Source: Periconia sp. R9002
Taxonomy: Eukaryota; Ascomycota; Dothideomycetes; Pleosporales; Periconiaceae
Assembly (NCBI GenBank): GCA_023627715.1
Contig: JAMAHW010000006.1
Location: 682,001 to 746,000 of the forward strand
Direction: 5' to 3'
DNA length: 64,000 nt
Part shown: piece after piece, positions 46,337 through 57,968 of the stretch
Numbering within the stretch: position 1 is the first letter of the stretch
Layout: every line of letters starts with the position of its first letter
Position numbers and translations under genes: made by a program
Notes under the pieces: generated by a model
Database searches by the model: none
What the model was told of the DNA's origin: nothing
What the model saw: the letters and a program-made list of their open reading frames with translations, nothing else

Positions 46337-47796
46337 TTACCTCGCAAAGAATTTCTGCACGAAACCATGTGTGAGGGTACCATTCGCATCATCCGGGTAG
46401 ACGTAAAATGCCAAGGCTATGATGGCATACCTATATTACAGTCAGTTTTCTGCTTATTTTGTGTCCCAACATCGTTTCTTGCAGCATGAGGAAATAACTT
46501 ACGTTCCCAGACACATGCATCCCTCCAGGTAATTGCTTTTGCCGTCCTGGATGAGATAGTTCACGACCAAGACGCTCAGGAAGAACACAACCGTTTCGAA
46601 GCCTTGAAAATGCAAAGTCATATCACGGTCCATGATCCATCCCAGGATCACGAGCGCCGGAGTCACAAACAGTGCTATCTGCAGTGAACTTCCAATCGCT
46701 ACATTGATGGCCAGGTCCATCTTGCCCTTAACGGCGACCACAACGGCCGTCACGTGTTCAGCGGCATTGCCAACGATGGGAATCAAGATCAGACCAATAA
46801 AAGTGCGCGATATGTGGGCAGATTCGACGATGCTGTCAATGGAGCCAACGAGGTAATCAGCGCAAAGGGACACCAAAACCGTCACAACGACCAAAGCGAT
46901 ACCGGCAGCAACAGGCGACAAAATATCGCCATCTTGGTGCGCACCCGGCTCATCCGATGCGGCTTCTTCTTGGGTTTCGAGGTCGGAGAAGAGGGAGTGA
47001 TGGGATTTGAGTTGGAAGTACAGGTAGAGGATGTATAGCAAGAGAAGGATGATGGAGGTGCCACGGGACAAGAGCTGAATATTGCGCTCCGTGTCGCTGC
47101 CAGTACCCGAATGCTTGTCACCATCCATGGCGGCGTACAAAGTTGCGGGGATGATGAGGGAGGCCGATGCGACGGCCATGAGGGACGACATGGTGGATGC
47201 GACGGTCGAATTGAACTCGCGCTCCTGCGCGTTCCATCCACCGGCAAGGAAACAACATCCCAGGACCTATGCTTGTCAGCGCGAAAGCTCCCAACCGACC
47301 ATTTGCTTTGCTCGACCCACCAGAAGCATGTTGGATAGGATGCTACCAAGCATACTAGCTTGAACAATGCGCGTCTGATTCTTTTCAAGGGCTACGATGG
47401 ACACCTAAAGCAAGCACGATTAGCACCATGGTGCCATGACACACGAAGCCATTCACTCACAATCAGTTCCACGGCATTTCCAAAAGTTGCGTTGCACAGT
47501 CCTCCCAAAGTCTGTCCCAATTTGGCCGACAACTCTTCCGTCGCAAAACTCAACAAGGAGGCAAGCGGAACAATGGCGATGAAGTTGAGAATAAAGACGA
47601 CGGTTGGATTCCAGCCCAGTTCGCCGGCGACGATGCCGATGGGGACGAAAACGAGCAGGAAATTGACATAATTGCTTGCGAGGGTGGCATATGTGGTGCG
47701 TAGGACCGACTTGGGGAGAGCTTTCCAGCGGGGCTCGTTCTCTTCGGAGCGGGGCAGCAGAGAGGTGCGCTCCGTGGGAGCACCGTTGGGGGCCAT
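46337..47796 (-). CDS. vcx1: Vacuolar Ca2+/H+ exchanger (Vcx1/CAX family)
   Basis: CAX exchangers load the vacuole with calcium using the proton gradient made by the V-ATPase. Exons: 47796-47461, 47404-47321, 47266-46503, 46430-46337; 425 aa. The two alpha-repeats are plain: [13 protein letters not shown] (joined across intron 1) with [17 protein letters not shown], and [11 protein letters not shown] with [16 protein letters not shown]. The conserved glutamates of both repeats are intact. An acidic loop ([14 protein letters not shown]) separates the halves. Eleven membrane segments are expected, as in yeast Vcx1. The cytosolic N-terminus is short, so there is no long plant-type autoinhibitory region. 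Confidence 0.94.
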
Positions 47797-48460
47797 GGGG
47801 TGATTGTTGGAGTTGGAGTTTGATGCAGAGAAGGAACTGCCGGTGCGTCCAACACGGTGGAACTCACGCCTTATGCTTTCTGTTCAAGAGGGACGCGCCA
47901 AGCGCAGGTGATTAGCCAAGATATCGCCAGCGAAAACGGTGGATCATCACACTGTGGCTGGGCTCGTTTGGAGGAACCAGGAACTAGACGAGGTTCTGAT
48001 GGTGGGGAAGGCAAGTGTTGCGAGGGCGCAATAGAGAGAGAGAGAGAGTAGAGGTGGGACGAGACGAGGGCGGGGTGGTGTTGTGAAGCAAGAGCAGATG
48101 GAACACAAAGAAGGGTGGATTGGAGACTTTACTCACTCATGGCGGATTATCAAAGGGGCAGGCCGCAAGGTTCCGCACGTGGAAGCAGTCAAAGTTTGGC
48201 GGATGTTGATGGATGATGACTAGGCAATAAGCGAGAGGGGATTGATTGCAAACAGAGCAGGTTAGGGGATAGGACGTGTGGGTGTGTCGGATGGCAGGTG
48301 GATGGACAGGGCAAAGGTCACCGGGTTGGAGAAACAAAGTTGGTGAGAGGCGGGAAGAAAGAAGGACGAGAAGCGTAGCCGGAGCGGAGAAGAAGGCGCA
48401 GTGCAGTGCCCAGCAAGCAGCAGCAAGAGGCAAGCAGTCGATGACAGACTGCAAATCAAT

Positions 48461-48488
48461 GGATGGATGGATGGATGGATGGATGGAT
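48461..48488. repeat. (GGAT)7 microsatellite
   Basis: Seven perfect GGAT units lie in the vcx1 upstream region. Perfect repeats of this length are likely to vary between isolates. Confidence 0.9.
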
Positions 48489-49583
48489 GTGAATGATGGT
48501 GACTTGTTACTTGTTAGTTACCTAGTCCAAACACCGTGGACGACGTAACCGTTCAAAAGGTTAGAGTTGCGACGGGGACCATGACGCGCAACCACTGTCG
48601 ACGCCAATCACGTCGCGCACAGGCACAGCCCTCCATCGCCAAGTCTCCACATACTTGGACTCCCACCATCATCTCTCACATTATCCACTCCCAAGAAATG
48701 CCAAACAACATTGGCAGGGGGGCGGAGTCGCTATCTGTCAACAGTCTTTGCTCTTCTCTTTTTTTCTCTCTCTCGCGCGCATCTTGTGGAATTGTTTACT
48801 TCCCTGGTACGTAGAAGCTGTATACGTGTGGGCTGGGCTGTGTCATTCGTTATGTGAGTTGGCTCCCAAGGAATCAAGGTGGTTGGGGATGAATTCCTAA
48901 CGCCATCGTGATAGATCGTGACATGGCCATAGGCCAATGGCTGGCTGAACAAAACTGAGCGTGGTAAATATCAAGCATTACATCATCCAAGTGGATGATT
49001 AGCTTTGGCTGAAGCCGGTGGGGACGGGTCCGACCATCTCAATCTCCATTTGAATGGAGCCCTTGCATGTGGTCTATGCTTGGCCACGTGACTTGCCCCA
49101 TCCAGTCTTCGGGCCTTCCAATCTCGAATGAAGAAAATGCCCAAAAGAGTGAACGTCGTTGGCATATGAAGATTCTCGGTACAGCACAAAAAAAAGTACT
49201 AGAATATACGTATGCTTTGCTTTCAATGTTCAACGCTACATGTGTACATTCAAATGTACATAACGCAGAGAGAGGAGAGAAGGAACGTACATACATGTAC
49301 ATGTACCTATCAATGTATGTGAAGAATGGTGAAACAACGCCCCCAGACCCCCTCCCTCAAAAAAATGACAATCCCACCCCCCAACTCCACCTTGTGACAA
49401 AAGAAAAAAATAACGACAACAAAACGCCTCTCTTGCCCGATATTTCATCATAAGGCGATGCAGGAGCACGAGCAGGAGCGGCATCGAAGCATGTCCATGT
49501 GGGGATGAGATACAACTCCGTTTTACCCAACACGAAGGAAAACAAACATGATACAGACAATCAAATGTTTTGTCGTTTCGCTC

Positions 49584-49622
49584 CATCATCATCATCAACA
49601 ACAACAGCAGCAGCAGCAGCAG
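49584..49622. repeat. Compound trinucleotide repeat (CAT)n(CAA)n(CAG)6
   Basis: A run of CAT units, three CAA units and six CAG units lies about 145 bp 3' of the stop of the minus-strand gene at 49767. In that gene's transcript it would read as CUG repeats in the 3' UTR. Confidence 0.85.
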
Positions 49623-49766
49623 CAAGCATCGTCTTTGTCTATCCAACAGAGAACTCCAATCATCCCAGTCGCCACAAAAAATCCAATGCTTGCCAATGTA
49701 TACAACAAAAACAAAAAAGAAACAAAAAACAACCATCGTCGGAACCCTGCGCTATCGGGTTAGTCC

Positions 49767-51591
49767 TCACGGACTTTGCTCATCCTCTTCCTCACCTCGC
49801 CCTGTCGTGATGGTGCTGTGTCTCCGAGGCTCCGCGGCATACAACTCCTTGAGCACCTTGTGCTTCTGCGTGTCCCTGATGCCCTTGAGGAACCCATACG
49901 TCCCCGAGAGATCGCTGAGTTGTTGCTCGAGTCCAAACGAGTTGGACTGCGCCCGCCGGATCAAGGGCGAGATGAGGTTCTTGCGCGCCTTGTCCAGCTG
50001 CTCCTTGACCTGGTAGATGACGAGGATGTGGTCCTTCAACTCCATCTTGTTGGTCAGCGTGCTCGCCCGCACGTCTTTGAGGAGCCGGAGGTTCTTTTCG
50101 TATTTTTTGATCTTGAGCTTGTTGGGGATCGTGGTGCGCCACATGCTGGCTAGGAACTCGTCCTTCTTGTTCGATAGGCTGTCCTCTTCTTTGGCCACGC
50201 TACGATGCAGGTTGGCAAATTGCCGGTCCACGCTCTCGAAGAGTTGGAACAAAATGTCGGCGCGTGAGAGCTCGTTGGCGATGTTTTCTTCAAGGGTGGT
50301 AAGTAGGTAGTCGAATGTCCGTTGCAGTGTCGCTTTGGAGCGTTGTTGAACTGTGTGCCCGAGCATGTCGTTGAGGACGCCGCCAACGACAGTCAATTCG
50401 CCTTTTGCGTCCTTGAGAACTCCTATCTTACCTAGGCCGCCATGGATGTTGCTGACGACGTGATCCCACATGCCCACGTTGGGTCCTTGGATGCTTTGGA
50501 GCTCGCGCTTCGCCCATTCCATGGTGATGAGGATACTGCACCATTAGTCTCTGCTGAGTTGAATCGGCAAGTGGAACTGCTTACGAATCCATGTCACCAT
50601 CGACATTGGTGAAGAAGCTTGTAATCTTCTCTGAAAGCACCTTGAGGCTGTCACCCAGATCATCCAGCTGATCGATAATGACAGTCGACGCCGACATGTT
50701 GGTCGCTCGCACACTTTCACCCAGGTCCTGTACCGCGATAGATGCCTCGGCCAGCTCGCGCGACCGTGGTATCACACTTTCAGAGGCGTACATGAGGGGC
50801 TCGAGTTGCTTCGCCATGTTTGCAACATTGGCGACGTCCGGGATTAGGCTTGTGCTCCACGGTTGCACCAAGACCCATGCAAAGATGATGGAAAAAATGG
50901 TGATTACAACATTGAATTTTGACCTGGTCAACATGTTGATGCCTCTTGAAATCGACGCCATGATCTCTTCAAACGGCGCCGTACGGAACAAGGTTTCTCC
51001 ACGGACTGCAAATCGCACAACTATGGTCACAAGTTAGCGCAAGATACGACTCTGCAACACGACAGTTGGGCGCATCGGCAAGAGGGACCTACATCCATCG
51101 AGAGGTTCCGACTGTACCTCGTGTTGCGACACCTCCATTCCCTTTTGTTCGCCAAGTGGAGGAGGTTCGTCCGAGGGACTCTGCATCCTGGATGCCAGGC
51201 TTTCTGACGTCAAGTGTCTCTGGTACGGTGGCATGGGCGGCTCTGGACTCGTTCGCGGGGTGCCTTTGCTCGGCGATTCAGGCAGTGGAATGCGCGAAGG
51301 GGTTATCTCGCGGTCGAACGGGGAGCTGCTTGAGCGCATGGGGCTTTCACTGAGTAGCGACTTGCGGTACCAGTGATTGTTGGATGAGCGCTGCCAAGCA
51401 GGAGGGGCCCATGGGCCGTCCGACTCTGCCTCGGAATCGTCTTGTTCATGGGAGGGCGCGCTCCACCGTGAAGAATGCATGGTGCTGTAAACGGAGTGTG
51501 CGGTGCGCTCGGGATCGAAGGCTTCAAGCGACGCGGTCAGAGACGGTATATCGTGGTCGTAGATGCTCCCGCGGTCAGTGGAGTCCATCAT
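49767..51591 (-). CDS. Unrecognised protein with one membrane segment and coiled coils
   Basis: Exons: 51591-51093, 51020-50585, 50535-49767; 567 aa. I do not recognise the family. Residues 1-165 are disordered and rich in Ser, Pro and charged residues. A conserved-looking stretch VRGETLFRTAPFEEIMASIS leads into a single hydrophobic segment at about 202-221 (FNVVITIFSIIFAWVLVQPW). The rest is mostly helical and charged: an acidic helical region (SRELAEASIAVQDLGESV), then long coiled coils such as FESVDRQFANLHRSVAKEED and KKYEKNLRLLKDVRAS, with a short polar tail. The layout suggests a single-pass membrane protein with a helical domain on one face, perhaps a scaffold or tether, but that is inference. 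Splice joins are supported by phase, a CTAAC branch point in intron 1 and open frames on both sides. Confidence 0.75.
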
Positions 51592-52441
51592 TCTTGTGTA
51601 AGGAGTTCAGGTGAAAGGCGTGTTGGTAGTAATATGCAGGTTGAAGGTAGGAGCTCAGGCGCGTTGGACCAGTAGTATGTGGAGGCGTTGGCGACGGCAC
51701 ATGGGGAAACCTTGTGATGCGTTAACCTTATAAAGCCTACGAGACATGGGTGCCTGGTGAAGTTGGTGAAAAGTAACAGAGTCCGCCTCTCAGAAATGGG
51801 AGCGCGACGAAGCAAACAGAGTCGAGCGCGGTGCTCTGGGAATTGACTGGCTGTCGCATCTTCGCGGGGAGGAGGGGCGAGGACAGCGCAGTGGGGGGTG
51901 AAACAAAGATGGCTGGGGGTCCATTGGCAGGGCGAGGGTTGCACGGGGCTAGCACTAACCCAAAGTGGCCGCCTGCATGCCCGAGGCGTGGTGAAAAGCA
52001 ACCACCAACCACACATCATCTTGCTTCGGTGTGCAGAGAAGTTTATACGTGCACCGAATGACACAAATCACACAAGCAGTGGACAAGAGATCCATTTATA
52101 CACGTACATGTGCAAACTATGTATGTACATACCGTTGATCAATCATTTCCACCTACGTACAGTGATACCTATGTATGTAGGCAAATCATGGCAACAACAA
52201 TCTGCTGTAATCCCGCCAGACTAATCCCAACAAGAAAACACTAGAAAAAATCGAGGGAAATGAATGAATGAATGAATGTAATGTAGTAGTAGTAATGAAA
52301 AAGTGTCCATGACAATGTAAACCAAAGTGCCGACCAAGATAGTTCCCCAGTTGGTCAAGAAGATGAATGGACAGACAGCCGGATCCGTGCATCGTGTTCC
52401 CCACGCATTCGTCGCTAACGTTCGTCCTGGTAATGAGGGTT
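51592..52441. promoter_or_regulatory. Upstream region of unrecognised membrane protein gene / 3' region of Argonaute gene
   Basis: 850 bp between two minus-strand genes. A (TGAA)n run is at 52261-52278, followed by TAG repeats, in the Argonaute 3' flank. A 158-codon minus-strand frame here overlaps the next gene's start and is probably chance. Confidence 0.45.
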
Positions 52442-55440
52442 CTACAGGTAATACATGGTCTGAGCGACATCCGGGTGAACATCCCTCGTCCAATGCCTGG
52501 TTGCGTCAAAGCCCTCTGCGCTATCGCCGCCCTTCAGCACGGCGTTGAGGTAGCAACGCCCGCGTTCACAAAGCAGGTCGGCGTAATACGCTGGGGGACA
52601 TATGCTGACAGCACGTGTAGCACGCGCAAAAGTGTAACACAAGTTGTGCGTCAAGACTTGAAGCTGATCTGCTCCAAGTTTATTGTCGTCTTTCAAAACA
52701 ACATAGTGCGCCGGCTTAGACGTGCCCTGCAGACCTTGGTGGGCCAACAGGAAGAAATCAAAAAGAGTCTCATCCGTGACTCCACGATCAACCACCGTGC
52801 CAGGCTTTGGATTCCCGTTCTTCGGGTCGGCATCTTCCTTTCGTGTTGGGTAAAACCGGGTATGGTGACGCTTGCCTACCACGATGATGGACACCTTGGG
52901 ATGCTTCTTTTCACTGCCGTACATCTCCGTGAAGGCATCGTAGAATTGAGGATATTCGTCCTTCATGACAATAGAGTACTGACCTTCCGAAACGCCATCT
53001 CGATAAACAAAGACTTTCGATGGCAAGGCGCCCTTATTCCTCTGGCTCCAGGCTTTGAGACGTTCCTTGACCATCTCTTTTAAGTCAGATACCATCTCCT
53101 TTCTGCCTTCCTGCGTCCGCATGCTGGCCGGGTATTGGGAGAATTCTGCGTCAATGGAAGCAACGACGCCAGCGATACTGGGTGACTTCTCCGAACTTCC
53201 GGGCGAAGGATGCGTAACATCAATCCCAAAGACAATTGTCTGGTTGTCAAGCGGTTTCAAGCTGTTTGGGCTGATTGAGTGATTTACACCGCCCAGCTTC
53301 TGATTGAATTTGAGCGCAAGATTGGCAAAATACTGCATCTGTCCCCTCTCTTTGATGAATTTGGTGGCGATGCTGCAAACATTGGGTAAACCAAGCTGGA
53401 CGTCGCATACATGCTTGATACAATCGTACACCACAGCATTGTCATTGGGCAGCAGAAACAATACAAAAGTCGGCCTCTGAGTAAAACCGCTCCGCATTCC
53501 CGAGGATATTGTTTTCTGTATATCATCAAGGTTGCGTTGGTTGAGATGTTGGAAACTGATAGTGATGGGGATGATGTCCTTATTCTCCAGCGGTGGAGGA
53601 GCCAAGCCGTAGTTTTCAAGTGTTTTGCGAAAGTTATCCAGTTGGGGCTTGGCCACCCTAGGCCCACCACGGATGGCCTCCTGATTTCCCAAGTTGATCA
53701 GGACACAGACCCATTTCCCAAGCCGTCTTGCCACTTTGAAGGGATTCGCTCCTACAGATCGATTATCCAAGTTCCATGCACCGTTTTCAGCTGTCCACGT
53801 CTTAATCCTATACTGCAGGAGTGGAGGACTAAGGATCCGACCGTTGACAGTAAGCAACTCTGGATTGACGTGCAGGTTGAATCCCTTCAGATGATCGTTG
53901 GCACCCAATTTCGCGACCTTTAAGCCATCGTTCACTATATTAGTGGCGTTGTCGAACGGTGGTCGTGCAGCAAATTGAATCATTCCTCGGGTCTGTTCAC
54001 CCTGTAGTAAACGGCGGGCTAGCTGTCCGCCCAACACCGTGCAGAGTTCCGCAGGTATCCACTTGGGTTTGCTCTTCTCTCCGTAGTTGACCAGCGGCGC
54101 CGGAGGGAATCTCAGTTGTATTCCATGCGTTTTGCTGAAATGCTCCTGTATGGTCATTGTTGTTCCATCGACGGTGAATGTCACGTTTGTACTATTTTTG
54201 CCGAACGGGGAGAGGTCGGTAATGGTGTGAACTTTGCGCTTCGGCACTTTTTTACCAGTTTTATCGGTCTGGCGGAGGTAGCGCGTCTCGAAGCGCAATT
54301 TCCGGACAAATACCATCATCTTTTCATAGTGTTGCTTAGATTGTTTCTGTTCACCTATGATTTCACTCATGACATCCAGTAGAGGGCCGTCCTTGTAGAA
54401 CGCCCCAGTCGCAACGTTCACATTCACCAGGATGCGGTTTGCACCAGTGCGAACACTGGTGTAATAACCCCTGTAAGCTACCAGACCGGCACCCAGCGGA
54501 AAAGAGTTGAATTGACGGTGAGGGCTGAAGGGGTAGAACTTGTTAGTCCCGGCCACGGCGATATGTGGATCGCTACTCGGTCCTGAACCAAGTACTATGT
54601 TCAGTGCTTGGATTGCGTCCAGTCTTTCGGGATACCTGTTTTGGGGACTCTTGATGTCTTCGAGGAGTTTATTAAGATCGACGGAATTAAGGGGGGCGAC
54701 TAGTAACTTGAAGGTGTTCTTCTTTCGACGAGTCTCGTCATCGTCGGCTTTCGGGGGATCTCCATCTTCCGGGTACCATTCGATATCATAGGCGGCTTGC
54801 TTGGCACCGAGATCAAGCTGCTTCGTTGAAACCAGGGTTTGGGCCCAGTCACTGGCTATCCGGGCAGTGGAGAAGGGAGCCTTCTGGAGCAAAAGTTGAA
54901 TGAGACGCTTCTTCTTGGGCTTTGGGAGTTTGTCCTCGGGAGTTTCACCCTGGACCGAGAGGGCATACCGGTAGAGAATAGGATCCTTGGCAAGGGGTTT
55001 GAGTTGGAAATAATTCGTCCATAAGACGATGCTTTGTCCAGCCGTTCCGTAACCTGGTCTCAGTGGAAGTTTGATGGCACTATCTACTGACAATGCGGCA
55101 AGAGGCCTGGAGATGTCATCCACAATTGCACTTTCGACTTGAGCCACGCCCGGATCGGGTCTTGGAATATTTCCTTCTCTGTTTCACCGTCAGTGGTTAT
55201 CGTCACTCCGTTTTGAGCCATAACAACATACCTGAAGATCCTGATTGGTCCTGGTCCTCTGGACGGCCCCCTTGGGCCTCCTCGATCGTACCCTCGGCCT
55301 CCGCGATCACCTCCGTACCCGCCGCCGCCGCCGCCGCTGCCACGACCACCAAAGTCACCACCTCCGCCGCGACCTTCTCGACCTCCTCGACCTCCTCGAC
55401 CACCACGATCGCTTCGACCGCCACGACCACGATCAGACAT
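52442..55440 (-). CDS. qde-2: Argonaute protein, QDE-2-like
   Basis: Argonaute loads small RNAs and slices complementary transcripts (quelling in Neurospora). Exon 1 is 55440-55232, the intron 55231-55179, exon 2 is 55178-52442; 981 aa. The first 60 residues are almost pure Arg/Gly (RGG) sequence. Then come the N domain (LWTNYFQLK), linker, PAZ region around 330-450, MID and PIWI. The catalytic tetrad reads D723 (GIDVTHPS), E764 (RKEMVSDL), D797 (VYRDGVSEGQY) and D936 (PPAYYADLL), a DEDD set, so slicing should be possible. The C-terminus ends MYYL, as usual for Argonautes. The splice join restores PIRIFREGNIPRPDPGV. The symbol rests on family resemblance; a second paralogue such as SMS-2 cannot be excluded. 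Confidence 0.94.
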
Positions 55441-56832
55441 TTGATCGATTGAATGCTATACACTGAATCAGCCTTGGTAAGCCATGAATACCTGGAAGTA
55501 TGGACAAAGAAGCTTGCTCTGGATGTAGGGTAGGATGACGAGGCGGAGAGAAGGAGACGGGGAAAACAGAACAAAGGAACGGGGCATGATGTGAAGTGAA
55601 CCTGATGGAACCTAGGTAATGAGAAGGCTGAAACTCACCGGCAATTAATAAGACTTTGTGCTATCGAGCCACTGGCGATGACAGAACCGTTGCTACAGCT
55701 GAAACGAAGGTATTGGGATAATAATGGGCCAACAATGTGGGTGGGGAATTGTGTGGAAGATGGGGATGGGCGGGGATAAGGCTAGGCTTCACACTGGAAC
55801 GCGCTAAGGACGCGAATTCGGGAAATCACGTTTCGAGCAACTGCCAGCACTAGGTATGTATGTATTTATGAAAGTTGTGGATGGGTGGGTAAAGTAAGTA
55901 AGTAGGTTAGGGTAGTTGAGGAAGTGGCGGAGCGATTGAGGCCAATATATATACCTTTTGGTGGATGCATTGATGACTCTACAACCAATTTGCTTGTTTG
56001 GTTGAGGGGTGACGCAAATGCAGGGTCGTTATCACAATCATGGCCATCATGGGTGGCGGCAGAGGACTGTACGCCGCATACTTACAGGGCTGAGGGACAG
56101 CTTGACGTGTCTCTGCGGGCCAGGTTTGTTTGCCTTTTGGCTCTGAAAAAAGGAAGAAGTGCGGGGACGCTTGTGTGCTTCCCCAGAGCCATTGGACCGT
56201 GCCGTGCGTGTTCCTGTTTGTGGAAGTGTCGGTGTGCTCGTTGTCATTCTTGAAGCATGGTTGCTCACTAATAAATGGCTGCCTGCTCCAGGTAGTACAT
56301 GTACCGAATTGTCCTCAAAGACCGACCATGGCGACTGCGAAACGCAAATCCGAGCCTGGGTCTGAGTCGCAAACCGTCATTCACACTAGCTAGGTAATTC
56401 GACGTTGACCTTTGTGTAATGGAACGCAGTTGTTGCTGTGCGACGCTGCGTGTTGTGCCACTTAGTTATAGGAAAATATCGTGCGCCATCGTCTACCTTG
56501 CACACAGTTACCTCTAGATACGTGGATATCCACCACCCGTCCACGCGATATCGAATTCATAATGTGAGATGCTGGTGGTGCCATTGCCTACCCTCTCGCC
56601 ACATATCATGGTAACATGAATGAATCACACATGCTCATTCCGCGTAACTACATGTACCAGTCATGACTACCTAGGTAGGTACATAGGTAGTTATGTAGAA
56701 TTTGGAAGCGACATCGCTACCACATCAGACCACGTGATGCTCCTAGTTTCGACCTAGCGCTGAAATCAGAGCCCATCTCGACATCATCCATCTCAAAACC
56801 TCTTCCCCTGCCATTGCCACGTCCACATCACG
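55441..56832. promoter_or_regulatory. Divergent intergenic region Argonaute / uS7m
   Basis: 1.39 kb separate the two starts. Notable items are CACGTGAT at 56731-56738, about 100 bp before the uS7m start, and a CCTAGGTAGGTACATAGGTA run at 56670-56689. No coding frame is supported. Confidence 0.5.
56731..56738. promoter_or_regulatory. CACGTGAT element upstream of uS7m gene
   Basis: A CACGTG core 95-102 bp upstream of the ATG. Cbf1/bHLH-type binding is a reasonable inference, not shown. Confidence 0.4.
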
Positions 56833-57968
56833 ATGCCACCACGATTAAACGTCCTCACCTTGGGGCGATGCATTCCCTACAGGTCTCGGCCGCAAGCCCA
56901 ATGGATTTCTCGCCTGAGCATTCCGCAAATGACCCCTCAATTGCGCACATATGCCGACTCCAAAGACCCTCAACCCCCGGCCGCCGACCGCTCGGAACGA
57001 ATTGATGCACAGCCTCTCCCCCATGTCTCTGAAGAAGCAGCGCAGATGGCAGAAATCACCGGCTCCCAAGGCCCAGATCTGAATCAAGGGACACCTGTGG
57101 ATGAGGTATGGAATAATGGCACGCGCTACGGGGAGTGCATACTAACAGCCCGTCAGGTCGTCAAAGGTGACAAGGCCGCTGAAAAGAAACTGCCCAAAGT
57201 CATGCAGGACGCTCTGAAATCCAAATCAAATTCAGCGCCAAAGGGCTCGCGCTCCTACTCGACAATGGTTACGCCCGCCGGTGGGAGTGGTGAGGTCGAC
57301 GTGGGATTGATGAACTTGCAGCAGTCTTCTGCAACTCCAGCCTTGGCGGGTCTCAAGTTCGAAATGCCTACACTTCCTCTCCCAAAGGGTGGAAACATGA
57401 AGCATCGATATGACGACGTGGTGGAGCAGGTCACGAACCTCCTTATGAGGCACGGCAAGAAAAGTGCAGCGCAACGGGTATGTTCTGCGGATAGGGGTTG
57501 CAAAGGTGTATTGGTCTAATCATTTGGCAGGATATGGCTATGGTCCTTGAGCATCTTCGAACTTCGCCCATTCCCAGGATCGACCCGTCTCGACCTCTTC
57601 TTCCAGGCTCACCTCCCCCATCCCACCTTCCCCATAACCCGGTGCTTTACCTGACGCTCGCTATTGACTCTGTTGCGCCGCTCTTTCGAATCCGCAGTCA
57701 GCGTGGTGCAGCAGGTGGTGGTGTTGCTTTGCAGATCCCAGTGCCCCTTGGTCGAAGGCAGCGTAGGAGACTAGCAATCCAGTGGATTCTCAAGGCCGCG
57801 TCCAACAAGAAGCACACGGGAAGCGGAAGGGGCAGCTACGCACAGAGAGTGGCGTCTGAGTTGATTTCTGTGGTCGAAGGAAAGAGTAGTGTTTGGGAGC
57901 GAAGGGGAGCGGTTCACAAGCTGGGTGTGTCGGTCCGAGCCAATATCGTGCTGCCGAGGAGGAGATGA
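56833..57968 (+). CDS. rsm7: Mitochondrial small-subunit ribosomal protein uS7m (RSM7)
   Basis: uS7m binds the 3' domain of mitochondrial 15S rRNA near the exit site. Exons: 56833-57105, 57157-57477, 57531-57968; 343 aa. The N-terminus (MPPRLNVLTLGRCIPYRSRP...LRTYA) is a presequence. The uS7 core includes LPLPKGGNMKHRYDDVVEQ, VTNLLMRHGKKSAAQ joined by splicing to RDMAMVLEHL, the LFRIRSQRGAAGGGVALQIPVPL beta-hairpin region, and RRRLAIQWIL. Intron 1 is 51 bp, a multiple of three without stops, so the frame reads through it; its GTATGG donor, TACTAAC branch point and CAG acceptor plus the continuity of GTPVDE-VVKGDK argue that it is spliced. A basic C-terminus ends LPRRR. Confidence 0.9.

Larger units (their letters stand above)
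47797..49766. other. 2-kb intergenic region upstream of vcx1, with microsatellites
   Basis: This is the longest gene-free stretch of the window. It holds the vcx1 promoter on the left and the 3' UTR of the next gene on the right. Simple repeats are (AG)8 at 48033-48048, (GGAT)7 at 48461-48488, and a compound CAT/CAA/CAG tract at 49584-49622. A CACGTGAC element lies at 49085-49092. No frame is convincing. Confidence 0.5.
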
